From the NCBI GenBank assembly GCA_036503555.1, contig DASXWQ010000074.1, positions 1 to 64,000 of the forward strand: DNA of 64,000 nucleotides, read 5' to 3'. Positions 16,858 through 24,534 of this stretch are shown piece by piece. The notes beneath the pieces are model-generated. The model saw only the letters and a program-made list of their open reading frames with translations, ran no database searches and was not told the DNA's origin. The DNA is from Actinocatenispora sp036503555 (GTDB taxonomy: Bacteria; Actinomycetota; Actinomycetes; Mycobacteriales; Micromonosporaceae). Position numbers and translations under genes: made by a program. Position 1 is the stretch's first letter. Every line of letters begins with the position of its first letter.

Positions 16858-17346
16858 ATGGCCACCTGGACTGAGTTCGCCGAATCGGCACCCGAGCTGG
16901 CCGAAGCCATCCGCGGCCTCGTGCACCAGTTCGGCCAGGGCTTCGGCTATCTGGCCACCACCCGCGACGACGGCGGCCCGCGCGTCCACCCGGTCAGCCC
17001 GCTCATCACCCACGACGGCCTGTTCTGCTTCCTCATCGACTCGCCGAAACGCCGCGACCTGGACCGCGACGGCCGATACGCACTGCACTCGTTCCCGCCC
17101 GAGGACTGCGACGACGAGGCATACGTGGCGGGTCGCGCCGTCCCGGTCGCCGACCCCGACCGCTGCGCCCGCATCGCCCACCAGTTCCGCGCCGCCGCCA
17201 CCGTCGACTGGCGGCTCTACGAGTTCCTCGTCGACGCCGCGATGCTCGCCCGCCGCGACGCCGGAGCAATCGACCACGAGCCCGCGCACTTCACGATCTG
17301 GCGCGACCCCGCCAGCCTCGCACCGTCGATCAGGGAGGCCCCGTGA
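16858..17346 (+). CDS. PPOX-family (pyridoxamine 5'-phosphate oxidase-like) flavin/F420-type protein, SOS-regulated
   Basis: 162 aa starting MATWTEFAESAPELAEAIRG. The split-barrel features are GFGYLATTRDDGGPRVHPVSP near 35-55 and a following LFCFLIDSPKRRDL strand, as in FMN- or F420-binding PPOX proteins. It sits behind a perfect LexA box, so it should be switched on by DNA damage, which is unusual for the family. The ATG is leaderless. Its TGA overlaps the GTG of a small downstream gene. The substrate is unknown; a redox or detoxifying function during damage is an inference. Confidence 0.88.
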   Translation: MATWTEFAESAPELAEAIRGLVHQFGQGFGYLATTRDDGGPRVHPVSPLITHDGLFCFLIDSPKRRDLDRDGRYALHSFPPEDCDDEAYVAGRAVPVADPDRCARIAHQFRAAATVDWRLYEFLVDAAMLARRDAGAIDHEPAHFTIWRDPASLAPSIREAP

Positions 17347-17630
17347 CCACATACGCCGCACCCGCCGTCAACGCCCCAGCCACGGGCATCACCCTGGTCG
17401 GCGAGATCGTCAACCTCGACGTCACCACCGACTCGCCCGACACCAGCACCCTCTCCGTACGCTGGCTCGGCGTCACCCTCCAGCCCGGCCGTACGGCCGA
17501 CGAGCCCGTCGCGACCGACGCCGGGTCGGCGCCCGGTCGGCCGCCGCTGCCCGGCGGCCTGCGCGGCCTCACCGAGGGCATCCGCCGCCTCATCGACGGC
17601 CCACCCGGGCGCCACCGCGCCCACCGCTGA
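17343..17630 (+). CDS. Small hypothetical protein coupled to the PPOX gene
   Basis: 95 aa from a GTG overlapping the previous stop (GTGA). The first 50 residues look like beta strands (GITLVGEIVNLDVTTDSP, then LSVRWLGVTLQPG); the rest is Gly/Pro/Arg-rich and ends in a short helix, GLTEGIRRLIDG. No family is recognised. Coupling makes it part of the damage-inducible operon. A strong terminator follows within 20 bases. Confidence 0.65.
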   Translation: MTTYAAPAVNAPATGITLVGEIVNLDVTTDSPDTSTLSVRWLGVTLQPGRTADEPVATDAGSAPGRPPLPGGLRGLTEGIRRLIDGPPGRHRAHR

Positions 17631-17646
17631 CCCTGCCCCCGCCCCC

Positions 17647-17688
17647 GTGCGCCCGGCCCGCCAACGACCCCCGGCGGGCCGGGCGCAC
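17647..17688 (+). terminator. Strong hairpin terminator
   Basis: A perfect 16-bp stem (GTGCGCCCGGCCCGCC with its complement) around a 10-base loop ends the SOS operon just ahead of the tRNA gene. Confidence 0.85.
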
Positions 17689-17747
17689 CCCCAACCCCAC
17701 CCACGCTGTACAGTGATAGCCGCTCACACGTCCCATCGTGCGAGCAC

Positions 17748-17818
17748 GCGGGTGTAGTTCAATGGCAGAACATCAGCTTCCCAAGCTGACAGTGCGGGTT
17801 CGATTCCCGTCACCCGCT
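17748..17818 (+). tRNA. tRNA-Gly (anticodon CCC)
   Basis: This 71-base cloverleaf has acceptor arms GCGGGTG (17748-17754) and CACCCGC (17811-17817) with discriminator T. The D-loop contains AGTTCAATGGCAGAAC, the anticodon loop is TTCCCAA giving anticodon CCC, and the T-arm is GCGGGTTCGATTCCCGT. CCA is not encoded. It reads GGG codons. Its location close to dcd matches the neighbourhood seen in mycobacteria. Confidence 0.96.
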
Positions 17819-17836
17819 CGCGATTGGGCGAGGCGT

Positions 17837-17929
17837 GTCCGCGGAGAGCGCGGACCTTGATCGCTCGCCGCGCCTCCCGGGGGCGCAGCCCCCGGACCCC
17901 GCGCCGGAAGGGGCTTCGCCCCCCGGCGC
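17837..17929 (+). terminator. Three hairpins behind the tRNA gene
   Basis: GTCCGCG/CGCGGAC (17837-17855) comes first, then CCGGGGGC-GCA-GCCCCCGG (17877-17895), then GCGCCGG...CCGGCGC (17901-17929). The first is the most likely tRNA terminator. The others resemble GC hairpins common between actinomycete genes. Confidence 0.6.
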
Positions 17930-17942
17930 CCCCGGTCACGTC

Positions 17943-17982
17943 ACCCGCCACCTGCATCCTTGACCCGCCACCTGCGTCCTTG
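17943..17982. repeat. 20-bp tandem repeat, two copies
   Basis: ACCCGCCACCTGCATCCTTG is followed immediately by the same 20 bases with one change (CGTCC for CATCC). It lies between the tRNA hairpins and a decayed gene and is not coding. Confidence 0.8.
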
Positions 17983-17996
17983 CATCAGCGGCGGCA

Positions 17997-18173
17997 GGTG
18001 CGGGCGCGGTGGGGCGCGAGGCCGGCGACGACGCGGTCCCGCTGCCGCGAGCCGGTGCCGTCCTCGACGACGAACGGCTCGTCACCGAGGTCGAAGAGGA
18101 TCGTGACGGCGGGACGGGGTACCAGCGGAATGTCGCGGAGTTCGTTCGCATGGTCGCTGAACCCGGCATCGCG
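17997..18173 (-). pseudogene. Possible remnant of an AraC-type regulator N-terminal domain
   Basis: On the minus strand an open stretch reads like the sensor domain of an AraC-family activator, with PRPAVTILFDLGDEPFVVED at its core and VVAGLAPHRAR after it. It then stops before any helix-turn-helix. The residues ahead of it are not protein-like and there is no start with a ribosome binding site. I read it as a truncated relic. The assignment rests on pattern likeness only. Confidence 0.4.
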
Positions 18174-18297
18174 ACGCCCACCAGCCGGCCGGGACTTGTG
18201 CGGGCCGTGACCGCCCATCGGGGTACCCGGGCGGAGCGGTGCTGGTCTCGCCCCGTGACAACCCTCGTGTCGTCGTGGCCCCGAGCGACGGGTCCGG

Positions 18298-18650
18298 TCA
18301 GAGCCGGTGGCCCCACAGTTCACGTTCGGCGCCGACGGGGTCGTGCACGACGGCGATGCGCTCGTCGATCAGCGCGGAGTGAGGCACTCCTGGCCGGGGC
18401 TCGCGACCTCGGGAAACAGCGCCGCGCTCGCCGGGTCGTACGCGACCTTCGGGCAGGTCGGCCCGTACCCGGTGGAGTCGCGCTCGCCCGACCACCGTAC
18501 GGGTGGCTCGGGCGGCCGCATGCGGCGCGCGCCGAACGGTGGTGCGGCGTACGGGATGCCCGGAAACGCCGTGACTCCCCGGTCCAGCCGGCCCCGCAGC
18601 CGGCCGCCCGCCACCCGGACCGCCGGCGCCCTGTCCACCGTCTTCGTCAT
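18298..18650 (-). pseudogene. Carboxylesterase (type B) with a large internal deletion
   Basis: From an ATG at 18650, with GGGGGG just upstream, the first 90 codons match the N-terminus of para-nitrobenzyl-type esterases: GGRLRGRLDRGVTAFPGIPY, then APPFGARRMRPPEPP, ending at GQECLT. A stop follows at once. In another frame the next bases encode ALIDERIAVVHDPVGAEREL followed by WGHRL, which resembles the extreme C-terminus of the same family. About 400 central residues, including the catalytic GESAG region, are missing. An internal deletion with a frameshift at about 18390 is the simplest reading. Confidence 0.65.
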
Positions 18651-18725
18651 CGCCCCCCAGCCTTCGCCAGGGGTCGAGCATCACCGGCGTCGCACCGCAC
18701 CGTCTTGACCGAATGTTCCCGTCGG

Positions 18726-19484
18726 TCAGAGGTGGGTGGTGCGCCAGTGGGACTCGGCGGCGAGTTCGGTGAGGTCGCCGCGGGCGAGGAACGTGGCGAA
18801 GGGCTCGACGCCCGCCGCACCCAGGTCCCGGATGCGCGCGTACTCGCAGGTCTGGAGGTCGGTGAGGGCGGCGAGTACGTCGGCGGGATCGGCCCCGGCC
18901 GCGGCGCAGAGAACGCCGAGGCGGTGTCGGTGGTCGGGTTCGGTGGCGAAGCCGCTGGCCTGCCAGCCCTTGGCCGCGCGCAGCGGGACGAAGTACCAGG
19001 CGGCCTGGGCGAGGTCCCACAGCGGCGGCGCGGGCTCGGCGAAGTCCCAGTCGAGGAGGCCGGTGAGGCGATCGCCCTGCCACAGGGTGTTCCAGGGCGC
19101 GAGGTCGCCGTGCCGCATCACCATGCCGGGGGCGTACGCGACGCCGCTGCGCCAGCGCGCGTCGGCGGGCGGTACGAAGCCGGCGACGGCGTCGCCGAGG
19201 TCGCGGACGAGCCGGCCGACCTGGCGGAGCCCGTCGTCGGTACGCAGGACGGTGGGCCAGGGGCGGGCGGCCGGCTCGCCGTCGAGGTACGTGAGGATCT
19301 CGCGGCCGCGGTCGTCGGTGCCCAGCGCGCGCGGCGAGTACGGGAAGCCGACGGCGTCGAGGTGGGTGAGCAGCGCGTGGACGGCGGGTGTCCAGGGGCC
19401 GGTGGATCGGCGTACGGTCGCGCCGACGCGTACGACCTCGCTGACGCAGCCGCCGGTCAGCTGCTCCTCGCGTGGTTCGGCCAC
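18726..19484 (-). CDS. Aminoglycoside phosphotransferase-fold kinase (APH family)
   Basis: 252 aa from the GTG at 19484, which begins one base after the upstream gene's stop; an ATG at 19514 is an alternative that adds 10 residues. Kinase motifs: the catalytic loop MVMRHGDLAPWNTLW near residues 122-136 and a metal-binding DWDFAEP near 145-151. The family phosphorylates aminoglycosides, choline, homoserine and other small molecules. The short length and weak N-lobe give no reason to predict antibiotic resistance. It is in an operon with a TPR gene. Confidence 0.85.
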   Translation of the reverse strand: MAEPREEQLTGGCVSEVVRVGATVRRSTGPWTPAVHALLTHLDAVGFPYSPRALGTDDRGREILTYLDGEPAARPWPTVLRTDDGLRQVGRLVRDLGDAVAGFVPPADARWRSGVAYAPGMVMRHGDLAPWNTLWQGDRLTGLLDWDFAEPAPPLWDLAQAAWYFVPLRAAKGWQASGFATEPDHRHRLGVLCAAAGADPADVLAALTDLQTCEYARIRDLGAAGVEPFATFLARGDLTELAAESHWRTTHL

Positions 19485-19485
19485 G

Positions 19486-20151
19486 TCAGGTCCCGGTGAT
19501 CTCGGTACGGGCATGGGTCAGGTGGGCGAGGATGGCGCGGGCGTCGCTGGCCTCGGCGAGCCGGATGCCCTCGTCGAGGTGCTGCGCGGCCAGCTCGGGC
19601 TGGCCCTGCTCGGCGGCGAGGTACGCGAGGCCGACGAGGTTCGCGGCGACGCCGGGTCGGAAACCGAGCTCGCGGCGCAGCCGGGTCGACTCGGTGAGCA
19701 GGTCCCGCGCGGCGTCGAGGCGGCCCGCGGCGTGCTCGGCGATGCCGAGGTGCCGCAGGGCGTACGAGAGGGTGAGGCGGTCGTCGGTGTCGGTGGCGAG
19801 GGTCCTGGCGCGCTCGAAGAACGGCACCGCCGCGGCCGCGTCGTCCCGCACCACCTGGTGGTACGCGCCGATCCAGAACGACGCCTCGCCCTCGCCGCGT
19901 ACGTCGCCGAGCCGCTGGTACAGCTCGGCGGCGCGGTCGAACGACGCCAGCTCGGCCGGGTCGTCGCGCCCCTCGCCGCGGTGCCGCTCGGCGAGGAACC
20001 GGGCGTGCGTGTTCCGGCCCCTGGCCAGCGCCAGGTCCGCCTCGACCGCGTCCAGCTCGCGGTCCGAGGCCGCCACCGCCTCGTCGTCGCCGCCGAACAC
20101 CGCCGCCTCGTACCAGGCGTTGACCAGGTCCAGCCTGTCCCGTTCCGTCAT
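19486..20151 (-). CDS. TPR-repeat protein
   Basis: 221 aa from the ATG at 20151 (MTERDRLDLVNAWYEAAVFG). The chain is wholly helical, with tetratricopeptide-like repeats including RAAELYQRLGDVRGEGEASF, FFERARTLATDTDDRLTLSY and AARDLLTESTRLRRELGFRP. Such proteins are scaffolds. No catalytic residues are seen. The stop and the next start are one base apart, so it is cotranscribed with the APH-fold kinase. Confidence 0.82.
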   Translation of the reverse strand: MTERDRLDLVNAWYEAAVFGGDDEAVAASDRELDAVEADLALARGRNTHARFLAERHRGEGRDDPAELASFDRAAELYQRLGDVRGEGEASFWIGAYHQVVRDDAAAAVPFFERARTLATDTDDRLTLSYALRHLGIAEHAAGRLDAARDLLTESTRLRRELGFRPGVAANLVGLAYLAAEQGQPELAAQHLDEGIRLAEASDARAILAHLTHARTEITGT

Positions 20152-20229
20152 GCCCGCATCGTGCCGGCCGGCACCGGGCGCTGCCACCCGTTTGCCCGGT
20201 CCCGCCGGATCACACACCGCGGCGGTACG

Positions 20230-21117
20230 TCAGCGGCGGAGCTCGGCGACGCAGCACTTGACGCTGCCGCCGCCCTTGAGCAGCTCGGCCAGCTCCACCG
20301 GCACCGGCTCGTACCCGCGGGCGGCGAGCTTGCCGACCAGCCCGGTCGCCGCCGAGTTGAGTACGACGTGCCGGGAGTCGCTGACGAAGTTGAGCCCGAA
20401 CGCCAGCGCGTCCGCCTCGTCGGCGACCAGCGCGTCCGGGAAGAGCTGCGCCAGGACCCGCTGCGCGGCGGGCGAGAACGCGCCGGGCCAGTACGCGATC
20501 GTGTCGTCGTCGAGCGCGGCGAGCGCGGTGTCCAGGTGGTAAAAACGCGGGTCGACCAGGCGCAGCGAGATCACCGGCCGGCCCAGCGCCTCCTGCGCCT
20601 CGGCGTGCGCCGCGACCGTCGTACGGAAGCCGTGGCCGGCGAGGACGAAGCCACCGGCGTACGCGAAGTCGCCCTCGCCCTCGTTGGTCTGCTCCGGGAT
20701 GTGGAAGCCGGCCCAGCCGTGGGCGAGGTACCAGGCGCGGTGGTGGGCGGCCTCGGCGCGGCGCTGCTCGTACCGGAAACGGGCGCCGTAGACGTGGCCG
20801 TCGACGGTGAAGGCGCCGTTCGCCGCGTACACCATGTCGGGCAGGCCGGCGACGGGGTCGAGGGTGTGCACGCGGTGCCCGAGCCGGGTCAGCGTCTCCC
20901 GCAGCCCACGCCACTGCTTGACGGCCAGCTCGGTGTCGACCGGCCGGGTCGTGTCCATCCACGGATTGATCGCGTACTCGACGGTGAACCGTTCCGGCGG
21001 GCACATCAGGTATTCACGGGTGCGGGCGGTGCGGGGCTCGGCGCCGGCGATCAGCTCGGCGAGCGGGGATTCGGCCGGTACCACCTCGTACTGGCCGGGC
21101 CGTGGAGTGTCGATCAC
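20230..21117 (-). CDS. Amidinotransferase-fold hydrolase (Rv2323c/dimethylargininase-like)
   Basis: 295 aa from a GTG at 21117. Guanidine-modifying enzyme motifs: EYLMCPPERFTVEYAINPWM near the N-terminus, AANGAFTVDG, EGEGDFAYAG (substrate acidic residues), YHLDTALA (catalytic His) and a C-terminal GGSVKCCVAEL with the catalytic Cys. Substrates of the family include arginine and methylarginines. Divergence from an Lrp/AsnC regulator mirrors mycobacterial Rv2323c-Rv2324, although no ornithine aminotransferase is present here. The TACCGT -10 box ends 7 bases before the GTG (leaderless). Confidence 0.88.
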   Translation of the reverse strand: MIDTPRPGQYEVVPAESPLAELIAGAEPRTARTREYLMCPPERFTVEYAINPWMDTTRPVDTELAVKQWRGLRETLTRLGHRVHTLDPVAGLPDMVYAANGAFTVDGHVYGARFRYEQRRAEAAHHRAWYLAHGWAGFHIPEQTNEGEGDFAYAGGFVLAGHGFRTTVAAHAEAQEALGRPVISLRLVDPRFYHLDTALAALDDDTIAYWPGAFSPAAQRVLAQLFPDALVADEADALAFGLNFVSDSRHVVLNSAATGLVGKLAARGYEPVPVELAELLKGGGSVKCCVAELRR

Positions 21118-21124
21118 GCTGTGA

Positions 21125-21138
21125 ACGGTAGGTACGCT
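21125..21138. promoter_or_regulatory. Overlapping divergent -10 boxes
   Basis: TACCGT on the minus strand (21130-21125) serves the hydrolase GTG at 21117. TACGCT on the plus strand (21133-21138) points to the Lrp/AsnC gene. The two are 2 bases apart, so polymerase binding should be mutually exclusive and one Lrp site could control both. Confidence 0.45.
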
Positions 21139-21184
21139 GGGGCTTTACGGGCAGGCGTTTCTGTTGCGGGCTGGAGGCGCTTCG

Positions 21185-21643
21185 TTGCGTCTTGACGAGC
21201 TGGATCGGCGAATCGTTGCGTTGCTGTGCGAGGACGCGCGGTTCTCGTACGCCGAGATCGGGGCGAAGGTGGCGTTGTCCGCGCCGGCCGTGAAGCGGCG
21301 CGTCGACCGGCTGCGCGCCTCGGGCGTGATCCGCGGGTACACGGCGCTGGTCGATCCGGCGGCGCTGGGCTGGACGACGGAGGCGTTCGTCGAGCTGTTC
21401 TGCACGGGGCGGACCACGCCGGCGCAGATCGAACGGGCCACGCGGCGGCATCCCGAGGTCGTCGGGTCGTACACGGTGTCGGGCGGGGCCGACGCGCTGG
21501 TACACCTGCGCGCCGCGGACCTCAGCCATCTTGAGGAGGCGCTGGAACGGCTGCGCGCCGAGTCGTTCGTGACGCAGACGCGGTCGATGATCGTGCTGTC
21601 CCGCCTGGTCGACCGTCCCGCGTCGGGCCCGGCCACCTCCTGA
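21185..21643 (+). CDS. Lrp/AsnC-family transcriptional regulator
   Basis: 152 aa from a TTG at 21185 with GGAGG at 21173-21177; an in-frame TTG at 21164 is an alternative. An N-terminal winged helix-turn-helix (LDELDRRIVALLCEDARFSY, then IGAKVALSAPAVKRRVDRL) is followed by a RAM/AsnC ligand domain (GSYTVSGGADALVHLRAADL). Family members bind amino acids. Divergence from the guanidine-hydrolase gene suggests arginine- or ornithine-responsive control of that gene. Confidence 0.92.
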   Translation: MRLDELDRRIVALLCEDARFSYAEIGAKVALSAPAVKRRVDRLRASGVIRGYTALVDPAALGWTTEAFVELFCTGRTTPAQIERATRRHPEVVGSYTVSGGADALVHLRAADLSHLEEALERLRAESFVTQTRSMIVLSRLVDRPASGPATS

Positions 21644-21703
21644 TCGCACCATCCGGACGGACCGGCCGGAACGCCGCGGCCCGGACCGTATCGCCGGCCG
21701 GGC

Positions 21704-24460
21704 TCAGGCGGTCTCGTCCGCCAGGGTGGCGACCAGCGCGGCGCGCGAGCGTACGCCGAGCTTGCGGAACATGCGGGTCAGGTGCGCCTCGACCGTCTTC
21801 ACCGTGACGTGCAGGTGGGCGCCGATCTCGGTGTTCGTGGCGCCGGCCGCGACGAGCCGGGCGATCTCCGCCTCGCGCCGCGTCAGCCGGCTGCTCGGCG
21901 TACCGCGGCCGGCGGCGCCCGCGAGCCGACGCTGCTCGGCCACGACCAGCCGGCGCAGCCACGCCCCACCGGTACGCTCCGCCAGCCGCCGCGCCTCCAC
22001 CAGCTCCGGCTCCGCCGCCGACCAGCCGGACAGCTCGGCCCGCAGCGCCGCCGCGAACAGCCGGGCGTGCACCTCGTCGACGATCCACCCGACGTCGGCG
22101 AACCCGCGTACCGCCCGGGTGGCCGGCCCCTCGGCCAGCTTCGGGCGGCCGGCCGCCAGCTCGTACCGGGCGCGGGACAGCGCGAGGTACGCCTCCGAGC
22201 CGGTCAACCCCAAACCCGCCGCGTGCGCCTCGCCCCGGTCCAGCCAGTGCGCGGCCTCGGCGAGGTTGCCGGCGCGTACCGACATCTCGACGAGCACCGA
22301 GCACCAGTACGTCCGGTTGTACAGCTCGACCTCGGCCAACTCCGGCCCACCGCACGCGCGCACCATCGCCACGGTCGGGTCGGTGACGTCGTCGGCGCTG
22401 TGCCGCAGCCGCGCCGCGACACGCTGCCCGACCAGCGCGAACCAGTCGCCGTGCGGCGCGTCCGCCACCGCCTCCGCCGCCTCGGCCGCGACCGGCCCCG
22501 CCGCGACCGGCCCGCGCAGCCAGCACAGTACGACCGCCTGGAACGTCAGCGCGAAACCCAGCATCGGCCGGTTGCCCAGCGCCGACGCCGCGTCCGCGCA
22601 CTCCTGCGCGGCGTCCATCGCCGGCTCCAGCAGCCCCAGCCGGCTCGCCGCCGAACACCGCCCGAGGAACAGGTACGGCAGCGTGTCCGCACGGCCCGAC
22701 CGCGTCGCCACCGCCAGCCCGCGGTCGAAGTGGCGCAACGCGTCGGCGTCCCGCTCGAACATCAGCTCGGCCCAGCCCAGCAGCGGCGTCGCGTCGAGTA
22801 CGTCGGCGAGCTCGGTGTCCCGCAACGCATCCAGCGCGGCGCCCGCCGCGGCGACCTCGGCGCGCAGCGACGGCTCCCCGCCGTACCGGATGCCGACGAA
22901 GCAGGCGAGCGCCGCCACCAGCGCGTGCAGGCTCGCATCCGGTACGCCCGCCACCGCGCGGCGCGCCCGCGCCAGGAACCGCGGCGCCTCCGGCGCGCCG
23001 CAGAACGCCGCACAGATCGCCGCCTCCACCGCCAGCGCGGTGATCTCCCGGCCGGTCTCCTCCGGTACCCGGTCGAGCTCGGCGCCGACCAGGCCCAACG
23101 CCTGCCGGTGCAGCCCACGCAGCCGGTCCACGCGCGCGCTCACCCGCATCTGCCGGTACCGCCACGGCGCGGGGGCGTCCGCCGGCGCCGGGGCGCGCAA
23201 CATCTCCCGCGCCGGGGCCGGCTGGCCCGCCGCCGCCCACACCTCGGCCAGGCGTACGTCCAGCTCGAAGCGGAGCCCGCCGTGATCCGGTGGCAGCAGG
23301 GCGCGCGCCGCGGCGAGCCGGTCCGCGGCCAGGCGCGGCGCCGCGTCCCGGACCGACCCCGCCAGCAGCTCGGCCGCGGCCACGTCACCCGGCTCGGCGC
23401 ACCGCGCGAGATGCCGGGCCAGCACCGACTCCGTCGCACCGCGCGCCCGCAGCTCGGCGGCCAGGTGCCCGTGCAGCGCGCGACGGGTGCCCGGCGGCGT
23501 GTCCCGGTACGCCGCCGCGCGGACCACCGGATGCCGGAACGCCAACCCCGAACGCCCGTCCCGCAACAGGTCCCGGCGGATCAGCGCGTCCAGCGCGGCA
23601 CTCGCCTCCGCCGCGTCCAGGCCCGTCACCGCGATCGCCAGCGACGGTACGACCTCGTCACCCACCACCGCCGCCGCCGTCAGCAGCGCGCGCTCGTCCG
23701 CGGGCAGCCGAGCCAGCTCGGCGCGCAACTCGCGCACGAGTACCGCCGGCATCTCGGCCAGTTCCAGCAACTCCGGGTGCGCCTCGTGCACCAGGCCGGG
23801 GTCGACGGCGGCGAGCGCCCGGGCGTACTGCGGGTTGCCGGCCGACACCGCCGCGAGCCGGCGCAGCCGCGGGCCCGGGCGGATGCCGAGCAGACCGGCC
23901 AGGTCCGCCTCGCCCAGCGGATCCATGTCCAGCCGGTGATGCCAGCCGTCCGGGCGGATCAGCCGCAGCGCCGCGGCCAGCAGCGGCGGCAACTGACGCC
24001 CCCGGTACGCGACGACCAGCAGCACCGGCGGCGCCTCGTAACACAACTGCCCCAGCAGCTCCAGCGAGTCGGGATCCGCCAGGTGCGCGTCGTCCAGCAG
24101 CAGCACGTACCGCCGGGGGCCGGACAGCCGCTCCACCAACCGGGGCGCCGTCGGCGCCGGATCGCCGAGCTCACGCAGCAGCGGTACGAACAGGCCCGGC
24201 CGGTGGTCCCCCGACGAGCGCGCACCCGTGCCGGTCACGACCCGGTGCCCGCCGTCCGCGGCCAGCCGACCGAACTCGGCGAGCAGCCGCGACTTGCCCA
24301 TCCCCGGATCGCCGACCACCTCGACGTACGCGGGGCCCGGCGCGTCCAGGCCGGCCCGCAGCACGGCGAGCGCCGCCGCCCGGCCGAGCAGCGGCGAACC
24401 GGCGGACTCCGCCACGGGTACGGCAGGCTCGGGGACAGCGTGTGAACTCGTACCGCTCAT
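21704..24460 (-). CDS. Large ATP-binding LuxR-family regulator (LAL type)
   Basis: 918 aa; the ATG at 24460 follows GGAG with 7-base spacing. N-terminal P-loop ATPase: VVGDPGMGKSRLLAEFG (Walker A, near 50-60) and YVLLLDDAHLADPDSLELLG (Walker B). A long Ala/Leu-rich helical TPR-like middle follows, then a C-terminal LuxR helix-turn-helix (LTRREAEIARLVAAGATNTE, then KTVEAHLTRMFRKLG, about 855-905). LAL regulators usually activate catabolic or secondary-metabolite genes after ligand and ATP binding. No obvious target lies next to it. Confidence 0.92.
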   Translation of the reverse strand: MSGTSSHAVPEPAVPVAESAGSPLLGRAAALAVLRAGLDAPGPAYVEVVGDPGMGKSRLLAEFGRLAADGGHRVVTGTGARSSGDHRPGLFVPLLRELGDPAPTAPRLVERLSGPRRYVLLLDDAHLADPDSLELLGQLCYEAPPVLLVVAYRGRQLPPLLAAALRLIRPDGWHHRLDMDPLGEADLAGLLGIRPGPRLRRLAAVSAGNPQYARALAAVDPGLVHEAHPELLELAEMPAVLVRELRAELARLPADERALLTAAAVVGDEVVPSLAIAVTGLDAAEASAALDALIRRDLLRDGRSGLAFRHPVVRAAAYRDTPPGTRRALHGHLAAELRARGATESVLARHLARCAEPGDVAAAELLAGSVRDAAPRLAADRLAAARALLPPDHGGLRFELDVRLAEVWAAAGQPAPAREMLRAPAPADAPAPWRYRQMRVSARVDRLRGLHRQALGLVGAELDRVPEETGREITALAVEAAICAAFCGAPEAPRFLARARRAVAGVPDASLHALVAALACFVGIRYGGEPSLRAEVAAAGAALDALRDTELADVLDATPLLGWAELMFERDADALRHFDRGLAVATRSGRADTLPYLFLGRCSAASRLGLLEPAMDAAQECADAASALGNRPMLGFALTFQAVVLCWLRGPVAAGPVAAEAAEAVADAPHGDWFALVGQRVAARLRHSADDVTDPTVAMVRACGGPELAEVELYNRTYWCSVLVEMSVRAGNLAEAAHWLDRGEAHAAGLGLTGSEAYLALSRARYELAAGRPKLAEGPATRAVRGFADVGWIVDEVHARLFAAALRAELSGWSAAEPELVEARRLAERTGGAWLRRLVVAEQRRLAGAAGRGTPSSRLTRREAEIARLVAAGATNTEIGAHLHVTVKTVEAHLTRMFRKLGVRSRAALVATLADETA

Positions 24461-24534
24461 GATCACGCTCCGGACACGGTGGGTGTCCGATGCTATCGAG
24501 CCGCGCCGAACCCTGGCTGGATGAAGCTGGTCGG

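Noticed and set aside
18726..19484. Aminoglycoside resistance from the APH-like gene (and the AAC(6')-like gene at 45001)
   Set aside because: Both families have many housekeeping members. Neither gene sits in a mobile or resistance context, and substrate residues cannot be judged by eye.
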